Made by a program: the position numbers and the translations under genes. 64,000 nucleotides of DNA. It comes from Allium sativum (Eukaryota > Streptophyta > Magnoliopsida > Asparagales > Amaryllidaceae). Below the pieces are notes generated by a model. The model did no database searches. It was not told the DNA's origin and saw nothing but the letters and a program-made list of their open reading frames with translations. Below are positions 21,831-33,050 of this stretch, in pieces (positions within the stretch are counted from its first letter, which is position 1; each line of letters begins with the position of its first letter). The stretch spans positions 248,900,427 to 248,964,426 of the forward strand of contig CM060910.1 of NCBI GenBank assembly GCA_030737875.1, given 5' to 3'.

Positions 21831-23216
21831 GATTTTTGAAAAGATTAGAACTAAGTGGAGTTTTAATGAATCTTTAATTAGATTGAAATGTGAATTGATA
21901 ATTTAAATTATCAAATCTGAAAGGTGATCGAGAATGGAGTATTACCAGTTTTGCTCCATGGGATATATAGGTTGGGGTTGGGAAATAAAATAAATAATTA
22001 CTTCGGTGTGGTTCGCTAATCCCGACTAGTTTGAAATGATATCCAAAGGAAGATTAAAGAATAAATTTAGAAGAATTTATCTTTGATAAAATTAATGGGA
22101 ACCTATTCCCTAAAAATATGATACTGTGAATAAAAGAATATTCTGAATTGGAATGAGGCGTTTGTTGTGTTTGTGTAACATTTGTTTATCATATACGTGG
22201 GTTATTCAGAAAGGCCGGGTTTATACCCATTCTGAATAGCCGATTCGACAAGATATCAAAGATGAAGCCGGTGGTTGAAGACCGGGAGTCTCCTCATCGT
22301 TTGGGTGATTACTGATGATCTCGATTGGGCTGTACACCCAAGATGAGGGAAACAGTTGGTGATCGTCCAGACGTACTTGGAGATGGATGGATATGCGAGG
22401 AAAGTGCCTCCGGTTTCGTTCAGACCCAGAGCGAACTTGTAAATGGATTGTGTGTCTGACATTGGATTTTATTCCGTGTTGATTGATCTCTATTAAATAT
22501 ACATCTGTTTGGCGGCGGAGAATTTATTCTCTTGCTTAACGCCCTTCTCTAAGACGTACGAACCCAAAGGTTGTATATCGATGGACATCAGTCGCATGGA
22601 GTGAATTGCCAGTGTGGCACGCGTAAGTGGCAATTGATCAAGGCTTCTGTTGAAAAGCAAAGACTTGTGGTTGATGATCAAAGCACGACCTGTGTGGCGC
22701 AGCTTTGTGTATAACGTGAATTCGCAAGCCTCACACCTCGGTATGAGTCAAAAACGGGATAGTGACTACAGGGAGAACATGACGTTTCTTTCTAGCTAGG
22801 GTGGTGTCAGTGACCTATCAGCCCTGACATTTATATACTTTTCACCTGTGTGGTTGTTGGAATGCGAGGCGCCTCGGATATAGGTCTGTAAGGACCGGGA
22901 AACGTGTGCTCAGGAATAACTAATCCTCCAAAGTTAGGTGAGGACTGACCCTGAAGATCCAAGGATCAGAGTGGGGTCCTGAGACATTTGCTAGAGTGTC
23001 TCGAATCGGAGAGGAGCTTGCCCCTTGCCTCGACTCATGATGGAAATCCAATTTCCAATACGTGATATTTCGGTTTTATTTGTAGAACCTAGTATGGCGA
23101 CATGATAGATGGTACCCACGCCGCCTATGATTGATATTTATGATTGAAAATTGTTTTGACACTATACACTTATAATAGTATCAAATGATTTGTTTTAAAC
23201 GTACCAAGCATGTTTG

Positions 23217-23285
23217 GCTATTATAAGGGAAAACCCTATCCGGCTTGCGTTGCATTGTGTGATGGGACCTGGGTCTTATAATAGC
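23217..23285 (+). other. Conserved hairpin near the 3' end of C 5' LTR
   Basis: GCTATTATAAG (23217-23227) pairs perfectly with CTTATAATAGC (23275-23285) across a loop ending GATGGGACCTGGGT. It is about 520 bp before the LTR end. It is present in F (16071-16141, one bulge) and in the C 3' LTR (one mismatch). E has a shorter equivalent at 56096-56143 with a different stem sequence. Confidence 0.7.
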
Positions 23286-23813
23286 TTCATTTTATCAAAG
23301 AGCATTGCGCTGTTTTGTTATAAGCACTAGTGTTCTTGGGAGTAAATTCGTTCCGTGTTATACGGCGTGGTCCCTTGAATTACTATCTTTTAAAGTAAAG
23401 TTTTAAATAACTGTTTTAGTTCTCACACGAGTCACATGACTGACCTGGAGTTTATTGTTTTAACCTAAACTCTGGGTGCCCTTATTTTCAACACGGGCAG
23501 CTAGTAGTTTTGGTTTTGCAGATTTATATTCACAGGATCCTGATTTACAGCTGGAATGATGCTCGGAAAGCTCTGTATCCGTGCATTACTTTTAGTTGTG
23601 CTTTTGTATTATTTTCCGCTGCGGTGTATTTAAATGTAATTTAAATCTCTGATATTTTCTGCGTAATATTTATTCATACTCTGTATATTCTTGTATCTGA
23701 CGGAATTGTTGTAATAAACAATGAAATGTTCTTCTGTTTGCGTTCTATTTTGTCTTGTCCTCAATTCTATCCGTGCTTTCCCTCACGGGGAAGTTCGGGT
23801 CGTCTCAGAGCTT

Positions 23814-23826
23814 TGGTTTACAGAGC
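23814..23826 (+). other. Degenerate primer-binding site of element C
   Basis: TGGTTTACAGAGC begins shortly after the LTR end and differs from the iMet site TGGTATCAGAGC by a one-base insertion plus a substitution. It may prime poorly, or the copy may have mutated after insertion. Confidence 0.6.
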
Positions 23827-24136
23827 TCGAGAACAAGGCACATTAGAACCGAACGAAAGAATTCATCAGATATTGGATTAGTAATATCCAATTAGAATTA
23901 CTTGTTAGAGATAGGATCAGTAGTATCTTAGAACGAGTGAAGAGTATGTTTTCAAATAAAAACGAATTTTGTTTTGAAAATTTAATTCGTTTTAAACGTA
24001 TTTGGATATTTATTTATTTTGAATTTGGACAATCCAATATATAAAGATTTCGCGTATACGCGTCATGAACGTATATTCGAAGTTTTAATATACTGGGTAG
24101 ATATAGAATCACATTCTAGACATCCGGGGATGATTC

Positions 24137-24155
24137 TGATGATGGTGCATCATCA
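24137..24155 (+). other. Stem-loop in C internal region, shared with E
   Basis: TGATGATG (24137-24144) pairs with CATCATCA (24148-24155) around a 3-nt loop. E has the same stem (57280-57287 with 57295-57302) around a different 7-nt loop, and both are followed by GTATTCAT. The position, early-to-mid internal region, is where a packaging or dimerization signal could lie; that role is inference. Confidence 0.6.
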
Positions 24156-24509
24156 TCAGTATTCATATTCGAGTTTCGAAGGTGTGATTTCTATATATTT
24201 CCATTAGACTGGTGTGAGAACCAAAACTTATATAGATAGATTTATTTGTTGTGATTTGGCATCAAAAACATGATTTTCTGTATATATGTATCAAAATTAT
24301 GAATTTGAAACTCTAATTCACTAATTGATTGATGTTTGTGTTGTTTGTTTATTTGTTTGATAATTTTGAACCATTTAGCCTAATTGAATCACATATTGAA
24401 TTGTATTGAAAATTGGTCGCATTTGCTTGCATATACATGTACTTACATTGAACAGGTCATAGCAAGGAGGCTAGAGCAGAAGAATAAAATTTGTTTGCCC
24501 GACAAATAG

Positions 24510-24591
24510 GTACATGTTTACCATAATTTACTATTTCGTTTGGGTGATGATGATTTTATGAGCCGATTGGCTTTTTCTTTTTCTTTTTCAG
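24510..24591 (+). other. Mini-intron-like module in C (82 nt)
   Basis: Begins AATAG|GTACATG and ends CTTTTTCTTTTTCTTTTTCAG, a strong pyrimidine tract with CAG. Upstream GACAAA and the internal GATTTTATGAGCCG are also in the E copies (58403 onward and 59624-59702). The length is near the minimum for plant introns. No exon reading frame is evident on either side. Confidence 0.5.
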
Positions 24592-24820
24592 ATCAGAGGG
24601 CCTGTATGGCAATTTCGGGATTTTCCCGTTGCTCCCAGTGCAGGGGAGGTTATGGCGAAATTTTTCAAAAAATTAGGATGTTAGCCAAATTTTTTGAAAA
24701 ATTTGAAAAGTTCTTAGAAACTGAAAAGTTGAAGAACTTAAGCCGTAATCAAAATAATGGAAGTTGAGTTGATTGGTAAAACAACTTCCGGCTTCGTTCC
24801 TTTTCGGGGACGAAAATTTT

Positions 24821-24834
24821 TAAGTGGGGGAGAT
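24821..24834 (+). other. Polypurine tract of element C
   Basis: TAAGTGGGGGAGAT abuts the 3' LTR start TGTAACAACCC and is preceded by TTTTCGGGGACGAAAA, the Tekay-type pre-PPT box. Confidence 0.9.
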
Positions 24835-27800
24835 TGTAACAACCCGGAAATGCGAGCCAATTTAAAAATTTTATTTTTGCAATTTTAGCGAATTTTGATT
24901 ATTTAAAATGAATTATTTTAAAATAATATCGACAAGAAATTTAATTTGAATAGAATTCGAACGTATATATTTATATACGTCGTCTTTAGAATATAAATAA
25001 TTATTTATAATTATGAAAGGAATTGAAAATGGCGCGGTAGTTCGATAATTCGATTTCAAAATTCAAATGAATGTACTGGGTGCAAAATAAACCTAATTTT
25101 AGTGAAACCAAAAATAATAGGATCTATTTGAGGATATCTTTCCAACGAATCCGAGAAATCAAGATTTCATAGCGGGAATCAAAAGATATGTCCAGTTGAA
25201 AATTCTGAATAGTCGCTATGGAATTCAGGCCCTTAAAATTAGCCATTTTGCAAACGACCTCGGATTTCGACGAAACCACTTTTGTTGGATCCGTGATGTC
25301 AAGTTATTGTTAGATTCCAAATTTCATAATTTTTCGAATCAATATGTGAGCGTGGCAAATGAAAACATGTTTGACCAATTTTAGTTGATTTTAATCGACT
25401 GGAAAATGTCCATTTCTCTAACGGTCTCAGAATTCGACGAAACTAGTTTTGTTAGGACCGTATCGTCAATATGAAGCTAGAAAATATTTTTCTGGGATTT
25501 ATAGAGTTAGTATGCGACCCCAGTAAATTGAAATGCGCGTTCAAATTCAATATGTAGAGTTATATGTTGATTTTGACGAAAACTGATCGAAACAATCAAA
25601 TCAGCTTACGATACATATCCCATTGTGTTCGGAATGGGGGTAATTAGCTATGGACGATAGGTGGTGGGTTCAATTTCGAGTTCGAAAATAAAAGTTGCTT
25701 TTTGAAATAAAATAAATAAAATTAAAATAGATCCCTCTCTCCCCTTATATCCTTAGCCCCCCCCCCCCCCCACGTTAGAATTCATTCCAAAATAAAAAGA
25801 AGAAGAGGAAGGGGGGAGGAGCGCCGTCGCTCCTCCCATCGGGGCGCCACCGCGCCCTAGGGTGGTGCCACCCACCACCACCGCGCCCTAGGGTGGCGCC
25901 ACCCACCACCACTACCGTGCGGTGTTAGCCTTCCCTCCCTCTCTCGTTTCTCTCTCCTCCTTCTTCTGAATAACCCACACCCCCCCCCCTCAAATTGCCG
26001 CCGCCGTCCAAGGCAAGGCCGCCGCCCCCCCTAAACCCTTGAGCCACCCTGCCGCGTCGCCAGAGCACCAGCAGCCACCTCCGACCCTCCACCAAGCTCC
26101 AGGTGCCTCCCTTCCTCCCCGTTTCCCCCTTGTAAGTCTTTATTTCAATTTATTCGTGTAATTAAAAATGAAGAGTTCTGATTTTCATATTTTTTATTAG
26201 AGAAAGACCATATTTTTAATTAGAGAAAGACCATATTTTTTATTAGAGAAAGACCATATTTTTTATTAGAGAAAGACCATATTTTTAATTAGAGAAAGAC
26301 CATATTTTTAATTATAAAAAGCTAGGATTTTTGCGTTGAATAAAAAGATTGAATTTTTATATAACATAAAGATGCGATTTTTATATGTGAAATTATATAA
26401 TAAAAATATGATTTTTATATAGCGGCGATAATAAAAATATGATTTTTATATAGTATGAAGAATAAAAATATGATTTTATATAATGTAGAGTAATAAAGAT
26501 GTGATCTTTATAGTAGTAGCAATGTAAAGATATGATTTTTATAGTATGGAAAGTATAAAAATACGATTTTTATATTATATAGATAGTAAAAATATCATCT
26601 TTATAGATATAGCGAAATAAAAATCTTTATATTTGAAAAGGCGAAATCTTTATATTTGAAAAGGCGAAATCTTTATATTTGAAAAGGCGAAATCTTTATA
26701 TTTGAAAAGGCAAAATCTCTATATTTGAAAAGGCGAAATCTTTATATTTGAAAAGGCGAAATCTTTATATAGAGTATAGTGCGATAAAAATATAATCTCA
26801 TTATATGAGCAGCGGAGTAAAAATAGAATTTTTATCTATATAGTAGCGGAGTAAAAATAGAATTTTTATCTATATAGCATCGATGTAAAAATAGAATTTT
26901 TATATATGTAGTGAATACGGGCAACGAAAGTGACAAAAGGCGGGAACTACAAGATTTCCTACATTAGAAGAGTCGAGGCGTTTGGATTAGCTATTGGTGA
27001 GAACTTCTCACTCTAAATTTCTTTTTCTAGTTATATATATATATACTAGGATGCAGACGGTGCTTAGCAGCACCCGACACCCGTCGTCCACAGACCATGG
27101 ACGGCTTGTATGCTTGTTTGATGTGTTGTGAAATTTGTTTGTGTTGTTGATGTGAAATCGATAATAAAATGTAGATGGTTGAAATAAATTAATTATCGTT
27201 AAAAATATAATTTTTAATGTGAAAGTGAATAAATAAATATTTATAAACAAATCGGTCGATTTGTTTATATACACTGGTTTGACTGATATTGATTGGGTCG
27301 ATAAATTTTACACATTGCCCAACTGCATAAATAAAAATCTGTGTTTGTTGATTTGAAACCCCACACGGGTGTTGGGATGATATTTGGGTACACTAATCCC
27401 AATTATCTAATTGTATGTCGATCGATTGGTCGACAGACTATGTAAGCGTTGATTATTTATATTTGATGCTTATACAGTTGTGTGGTGCACTTTGGATAAT
27501 GGTTGATTGTTTATCGTTGCTATTATATACATGTGTTGTATGGAACCCATATAATTAACGTTATATGGTAATTGATTGGGCCTCATTCCAATCGGGAAAA
27601 TAATGAATATTATAAAAGAAAATTCATGTGTTGAATATAAAAATAGTCATGTGTTGATGATATTTATGTGTTGAAACTATTCATGTGTTGAGTAAAATAT
27701 TTTAACAATAAAATTTACATCTTTATCATATTTAAAATTAGAACTACTTTACGGTTGAAGTCTAATTGAAAATCAAACGAAAGATACCATAATTTTATAA

Positions 27801-30800
27801 AATATATTACATAACAAAAATAGTCGTGTGTTGAGATTAGTCGTGTGTTGAAAGAAATATAGATTCATGTGTTGAATAGAATATATATCCATTTGTTGAA
27901 TGGAATAACGAATTTATTGAAATATATAAAGCCGTGTTGATTAGAGTTGCGCTATTTTGACGCGAATGATATTTATATCGATTATATTCATTTTTATAAT
28001 GAATATAGAAAAGGTAGCGATTTCAAAATATAACGTTTTGAAAATATTATCATTTATATAGTAATGATATGAAATATCCAATTTTGATTTGAAATTGAAT
28101 ATAGAGTTGAAATGGTTTTGATGAATTTAAAACGATTTATAAAATACGTTTTAAAAAAGGAAATCGACGAAATATATATAATATATATATATATTTTATA
28201 TATAATGGCCTGAATAGAACGCGCCGCGCCGCGGCAGTTCGTGAATTTCGACCATTGACTTCGAGTTGACATTACGGGAGATCCGACCGTCGGATTCTCC
28301 TAAACCGTAACCGTTGGGTTCGTATCGAAAATAGCTTTCCAATGAATATTAGAAATTTGAAATCTAACGGTTGGATTTGGAATTATGTCCAAATCAAATT
28401 TGGAAAAGGTCGCTGTAAGTGCAGTTCGATGGCCGTTGATGGAAACCGACCGTACGGGCCTTGATAAAATTATTAAAAATATCAATAATCTGTGTAAAAT
28501 CATAATATGTGAATTGGAAAGAACTGGGATGAAAAATTCCACATTTGAAAAGATAAAAATAGATTTTTATCGAAATGAACTAGTTTTGAACTAGAATTAA
28601 AAATCAATTTATTTTTGAATTAAATAAATTGAATTTGAAAGTGATTTTAAAAATAATCAATATTACCAATACGTGAATTGGACTGGAGTTGAATCGAAAT
28701 TATCTTCGGAATATTTCGATGTTGGATTTCATTAATATACAGATATTGTTATTGGAGTTTGAAAGATATATTTTATATCGTTATTTCCAATAGGATATTT
28801 GTTGGTTTCAGGATTTGATATTGAATATAAGCCGGTATATTTTCTATTCAGAGCCTTGTATTTAATATCAAATGTGATTTGGGTTTGTCGTGAATGGTGT
28901 CTTCATTAACACTGTTCTTAAGCCCAATAGAGAAAAAGATTAAATCTTTCTATTTAGATTTAATGAAGTGTATCAATTAAATAATATTTAATTGGAATTG
29001 AATTTGAATTGGTTTTTGGGTTTATCGTAAGGGGTGTTTTGAACAACACCTGTTCTTTAACCCGATCAACAATAGAGTGTGATTTTGGGTTTATCGTGAA
29101 TCGTGTTTTAGGTGACATTGGTTCTTTAACCCAGTTAAAGACAGGATATTGATTTTTGAAAAGATTAAAACTAAGTGGAGTTTTAATGAATCTTTAATTA
29201 GATTGAAATGTGAATTAATAATTTAAATTATCAAATCTGAAAGGTGATCGAGAATGGAGTATTACCAGTTTTGCTCCATGGGATATATAGGTTGGGGTTG
29301 GGAAATAAAATAAATAATTACTTCGGTGTGGTTCGCTAATCCCAACTAGTTCGAAATGATATCCAAAGGAAGATTAAAGAATAAATTTAGAAGAATTTAT
29401 CTTTGATAAAATTAATGGGAACCTATTCCCTAAAAATATGATATTGTGAATAAAAGAATATTCTGAATTGGAATGAGGCGTTTGTTGTGTTTGTGTAACA
29501 TTTGTTTATCATATACGTTGGTTATTCAGAAAGGCCGGGTTTATACCCATTCTGAATAGCCGATTCGACGAGATGTCGAAGATGAAGACGGTGGTTGAAG
29601 ACCGGGAGTCTCCACATCGTTTGGGTGATTATTGATGATCTCGATTGGGCTGTACACCCAAGATGAGGGAAACAGTTGGTGATCGTCCAGACGTACTAGG
29701 AGATGGATGGATATGCGAGGAAAGTGCCTCTGATTTCGTTCAGACCCAGAGCGAACTTGTAAATGGATTGTGTGTCTGACATTGGATTTTATTCTGTGTT
29801 GATTGATCTCTATTAAATATACATCTGTTTGGCGGCGGAGAATTTATTCTCTTTCTTAACGCCCTTCTCTAAGACGTACGAGCCCAAAGGTTGTATATCG
29901 ATGGACATCAGTCGCATGGAGTGAATTGCCAGTGTGGCACGCGTAAGTGGCAATTGATCAAGGCTTCTGTTGAAAAGCAAAGTCTTGTGGTTGATGATCA
30001 AAGCACGGCCTGTGTGGCGCAGCTTTGTGTATAACGTGAATTCGCAAGCCTCACACCTCGGTATGAGTCAAAAACGGGATAGTGACTGCAGGGAGAGCAT
30101 GACGTTTCTTTCTAGCTAGGGTGGTGTCAGTGACCTATCAGCCCTGAAATTTATATACTTTTCACCTGTGTGGTTGTTGGAATGCGAGGCGCCTCAGATA
30201 TAGGTCTGTAAGGACCGGGAAACGTGTGCTCAGGAATAACTAATCCTCCAAAGTTAGGTGAGGACCGGCCCTGAAGATCCAAGGATCAGAGTGGGGTCCT
30301 GAGACATTTGCTAGAATGTCTCGAATCGGAGAGGAGCTTGCCCCTTGCCTCGACTCATGACGGAAATCCAATTTCCAATACGTGATATTTCGGTTTTATT
30401 TGTAGAACCTAGTATGGCGACATGATAGATGGTACCCATGCCGCCTATGATTGATATTTATGATTGAAAATTGTTTTGACACTATACACTTATAATAGTA
30501 TCAAATGATTTGTTTTAAACGTACCAAACATGTTTGGCTATTATAAGGGAAAACCCAATCCTCCGGCTTGCGTTGCATTGTGTGATGGGACCTGGGTCTT
30601 AGAATAGCTTCATTTTTCCAAAGAGCATTGCGTTGCTTTGTTATATGCACTAGTGTTCTTGGGAGGAAACCCGTTCCGTGTTATACGGCGTGGTCCCTTG
30701 AATTACTATCTTTTAAAGTAAAGTTTTAAATAACTGTTTTAGTTCTCACACCAGTCACATGACTGACTTGGAGTTTATTGTTTTAACCTAAACTCTGGGT

Positions 30801-31130
30801 GCCCTTATTTTTGACACGGGCAGCTAGTAGTTTTTGTTTTGCAAATTTATATTCATAGGATCCTGATTTACAGCTGGAACGATGCTCGGAAAGCTCTGTA
30901 TCCGTGCATTACTTTTAGTTGTGCTTTTGTATTATTTTCAGCTGCAGTGTATTTAAATGTAATTTAAATCTCTGATATTTTCTGTGTAATATTTATTCAT
31001 ACTCTGTATATTCTTGTATCTGATGGAATTGTTGTAATAAACAATGAAATGTTCTTCTGTTTGCATTCTATTTTGTCTTGTCCTCAATTATATCCGTGCT
31101 TTCCCTCACGGGGAAGTGTAGGTCGTCTCA
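24835..31130 (+). repeat. 3' LTR of element C (6296 bp)
   Basis: Colinear with the 5' LTR. Main differences: a longer C run near 25757, a duplicated GCGCCCTAGGGTGG segment in the leader (about 25850-25900), two more GAAAAGGCGAAATCTTTATA units (about 26620-26765), one fewer TGTGTTGA unit, and a shorter AT microsatellite near 27040. A donor-like GTAAGT is at 26132-26137. It ends GTCGTCTCA, followed by the duplication TTCTT. Confidence 0.93.
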
Positions 31131-31135
31131 TTCTT

Positions 31136-31540
31136 GTAGAGTAGCATGTTGATGTACTTGACAGAATGGAGATGTTTATACTTTTAAATTTGGCTATGTT
31201 GATTTGAATTAATAGGACGTTGTATATGTTTCAAATAGGTTGTTTTAGGTTGTATATTTGCTTGAAGTTTTATTAAATGGTCCTTAATACTCTCATAATT
31301 CTATTTGCATATATCTTGACTGTGTGATGCCTGTCAAAGCTGCGCTTAGGACCCTTAATCCAGAAACATTCTCTAACTAAGTGTATTGGAAACTGAAGCT
31401 TCAAATATGCTAGTATCATAACTTAAGTATTATTATTTAATTCATTTTAATATAGTCAATATATATAACACTGCAAACTATCATATATTCATATTGCCAT
31501 ATGTACCGCTATCCATCATATATTTGTATCCTCACACGCG
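31136..31540 (+). other. Unassigned sequence right of element C
   Basis: Continuation of the pre-insertion DNA that left C at 17573. AT-rich, no ORF over 60 codons, no recognized repeat. It merges into the truncated G LTR at about 31540; the exact boundary is not visible. Confidence 0.45.
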
Positions 31541-32155
31541 TATTGCTACGTCCGAATGTCCCAGACCCAATGAAATATGTCTCGTTGAAATCTGACTTCA
31601 TTTACAAAATAGAGTTATTTTAAATTCCAATTTATTTATCGATTCACATTTAAATTTCGTCTACCGACAAAACAATTCTGTTTGGCTTCAAACAAGAAAT
31701 ATAGCAATAATTAATGATACACATTCCATGAAACTAATTCCATTGAAAACGGAGACTATTTGCAAAATGGCTATTTTAAGGGCCTATATTTTAAATAACG
31801 ATTTCCATAGCGACTACTTTAAAATTTAAATTGGCCATAATTTATTATCTATAACACGAAATCTGGATTTTTCTCTCTTTCATATGAAAATTATAATCAA
31901 TACGATTCCAACATTTCTTGTTTCACCGAAATCCGACTTATATCGGATTCTGTATATCGAGTTGAAGTTCAAAACTTCATATTATGAACTGTCACGCCAT
32001 TTCGAGCTCGATTTATAATTATATAATATATAATGTTCAAACATGATTTTAAATAACGAATTAAATATTAAAAATTCATTAATATTCCAATTATAATATT
32101 TAAAGTAATAAATTAAATTAAATATTTGACTGTTAAAAATACGGGTCGTTACATT
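31540..32155 (-). repeat. Truncated 3' LTR of element G
   Basis: On the minus strand the LTR starts TGTAACGACCCGT at 32155, directly after a PPT. It runs leftward through a U3 like that of E (CGAGCTCGAAATGGCGTGACAG, then AAACAAGAAAYGT, then two copies of the TTTCATTGGGTCY motif). Similarity fades near 31540 with no CA terminus, so the LTR is truncated to about 0.6 kb. Confidence 0.7.
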
Positions 32156-32170
32156 CTTCCCCCCTTAAAA
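32156..32170 (-). other. Polypurine tract of G
   Basis: Minus-strand TTTTAAGGGGAAGAA immediately before TGTAACGACCC, preceded by the ATTTCGGGGATGAAAT box. Confidence 0.8.
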
Positions 32171-33036
32171 TAATTTCATCCCCGAAATTGCTAAGTTAAG
32201 AAAAATGCTACAAATCCCATTAATTTCCAAATCCAGTTTATTTTAAATCGAAAACCAATTTACCATAATCAATATGAATTTTCAAAAATATCGAAACTTT
32301 TCTAAAATTAAATTCCCGAAAAAATTCGGCAGAGTCTCCCCTATATGGAGTGACATCTGCGATATCGCAGGAACCAATAATATATACATCAACCCACATG
32401 GTCGAAAAAAATAAACAAAACCAATAATATATATGTCCATACCAACTGACAAGTGATCAATAGACCATGCTAGGTACATAACGACGTATGAAACAATCTT
32501 AATTATAAATCAAGAAATATCAGGATCAATGACGCTTATGACAAGTGTAACGATGCACGGGCAAGATATCCAATGATCGATCAACTTCAAGGATCATAAA
32601 TGATCAACAAGAAAAGTGTGGTACAAAAACAGATATTGATTAGCAACTCGAGTCAAAGAATGAAACAGAAGCACTACCAGAGCACATGTGCCCTAGATGG
32701 ACTATAGAAATCAACCCGAAGGGACAAGTCGATAAATATTTTAAAACACTAAAATATGCCACTTGAGACATAATCACCTCTCCTGTAGGAGGTACACAAG
32801 GTGAACCGGCACTTGCATGGCTACGACCAACTATTTCGCTTCTTTAAGGAAAAAGAAGGAAGAAAAAGTAAGTCTTAAGTTGAATTCAAACAATGCGAAT
32901 TCAATCAAAATGGAATCGTATAGGAAGATAAGCTATGACGGGTCTTAAGACTCTAACTAAAACCCTAAAGCATGATTCCCAAGAGAGGCTTAAAACAATA
33001 CCATCGTCATACTATCTTACACTGTTCCGGAAAGTA

Positions 33037-33048
33037 GCTCTGATACCA
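33037..33048 (-). other. Primer-binding site beside H LTR2 (tRNA-iMet)
   Basis: Minus-strand TGGTATCAGAGC, two bases beyond the LTR end. Its presence here shows that this LTR acted as a 5' LTR. Confidence 0.88.
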
Positions 33049-33050
33049 AT

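Larger units (their letters stand above)
17574..23807 (+). repeat. 5' LTR of element C (6234 bp)
   Basis: In order it contains: a U3 with two copies of a GACGAAAC...TTTGTTGG motif (about 17998-18040 and 18170-18205); a GC-rich leader (18480-18845) ending in a GTAAGT donor-like site (18846-18851); short tandem repeats and a palindrome array (18900-19600); a GATGCAGACGGTGCTTAGCA box near 19730, also found in C'; a cluster of TGTGTTGA motifs (20300-20600); repeated TTGGGTT hairpins (21559-21830); and a conserved 3' segment with a GCTATTATAAG hairpin, AATAAA (23713-23718) and the GTCTCA terminus. There is no coding potential. Confidence 0.92.
23808..24834 (+). other. Internal region of element C (1027 bp, non-coding)
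   Basis: It holds the PBS, a conserved stem-loop at 24137-24155, a mini-intron-like module (24510-24591), a conserved GAGGTTATGGCGAAATTTTT box (about 24645-24665) and the PPT. The longest frame (75 codons, 24540-24767) crosses the mini-intron and PPT-proximal box and has no known domain, so I do not call it a gene. Confidence 0.85.
17574..31130 (+). mobile_element. Element C: non-coding giant-LTR retrotransposon (LARD-like)
   Basis: Two LTRs of 6234 bp (17574-23807) and 6296 bp (24835-31130) surround only 1027 bp of internal DNA. LTRs start TGTAACAACCCGG and end GTCGTCTCA. TTCTT lies directly on both sides (17569-17573 and 31131-31135), proving one insertion event. There is no gag or pol frame anywhere. 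PBS-like and PPT sites and the TTTTCGGGGACGAAAA box before the PPT place it among Tekay-type non-autonomous elements that would be copied in trans. LTRs are about 97% alike by eye. Confidence 0.93.
32156..33050 (-). mobile_element. Hybrid internal region joining G (left) and H (right)
   Basis: Minus strand. The right part (about 32430-33050), with its PBS, matches the start of H's internal region (about 38570-39182). The left part (32156-~32430) differs. It carries a GAATTTTTTCGGGAATTT segment resembling the pre-PPT module of E, then the box ATTTCGGGGATGAAATT and the PPT before the G LTR. The change occurs near a TCCATACCAAC sequence present in both. No coding capacity. Confidence 0.65.

Noticed and set aside
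24540..24767. 75-codon ORF in the C internal region as a possible encoded peptide
   Set aside because: It runs through the mini-intron-like tract and a box conserved at DNA level in E, where the frame is not kept.
25196..25384. ORF conserved between the C 3' LTR and C' (61890-62174)
   Set aside because: It reflects DNA-level conservation of U3. The C 5' LTR copy is interrupted by a stop and the E homologue has indels, so coding is unlikely.
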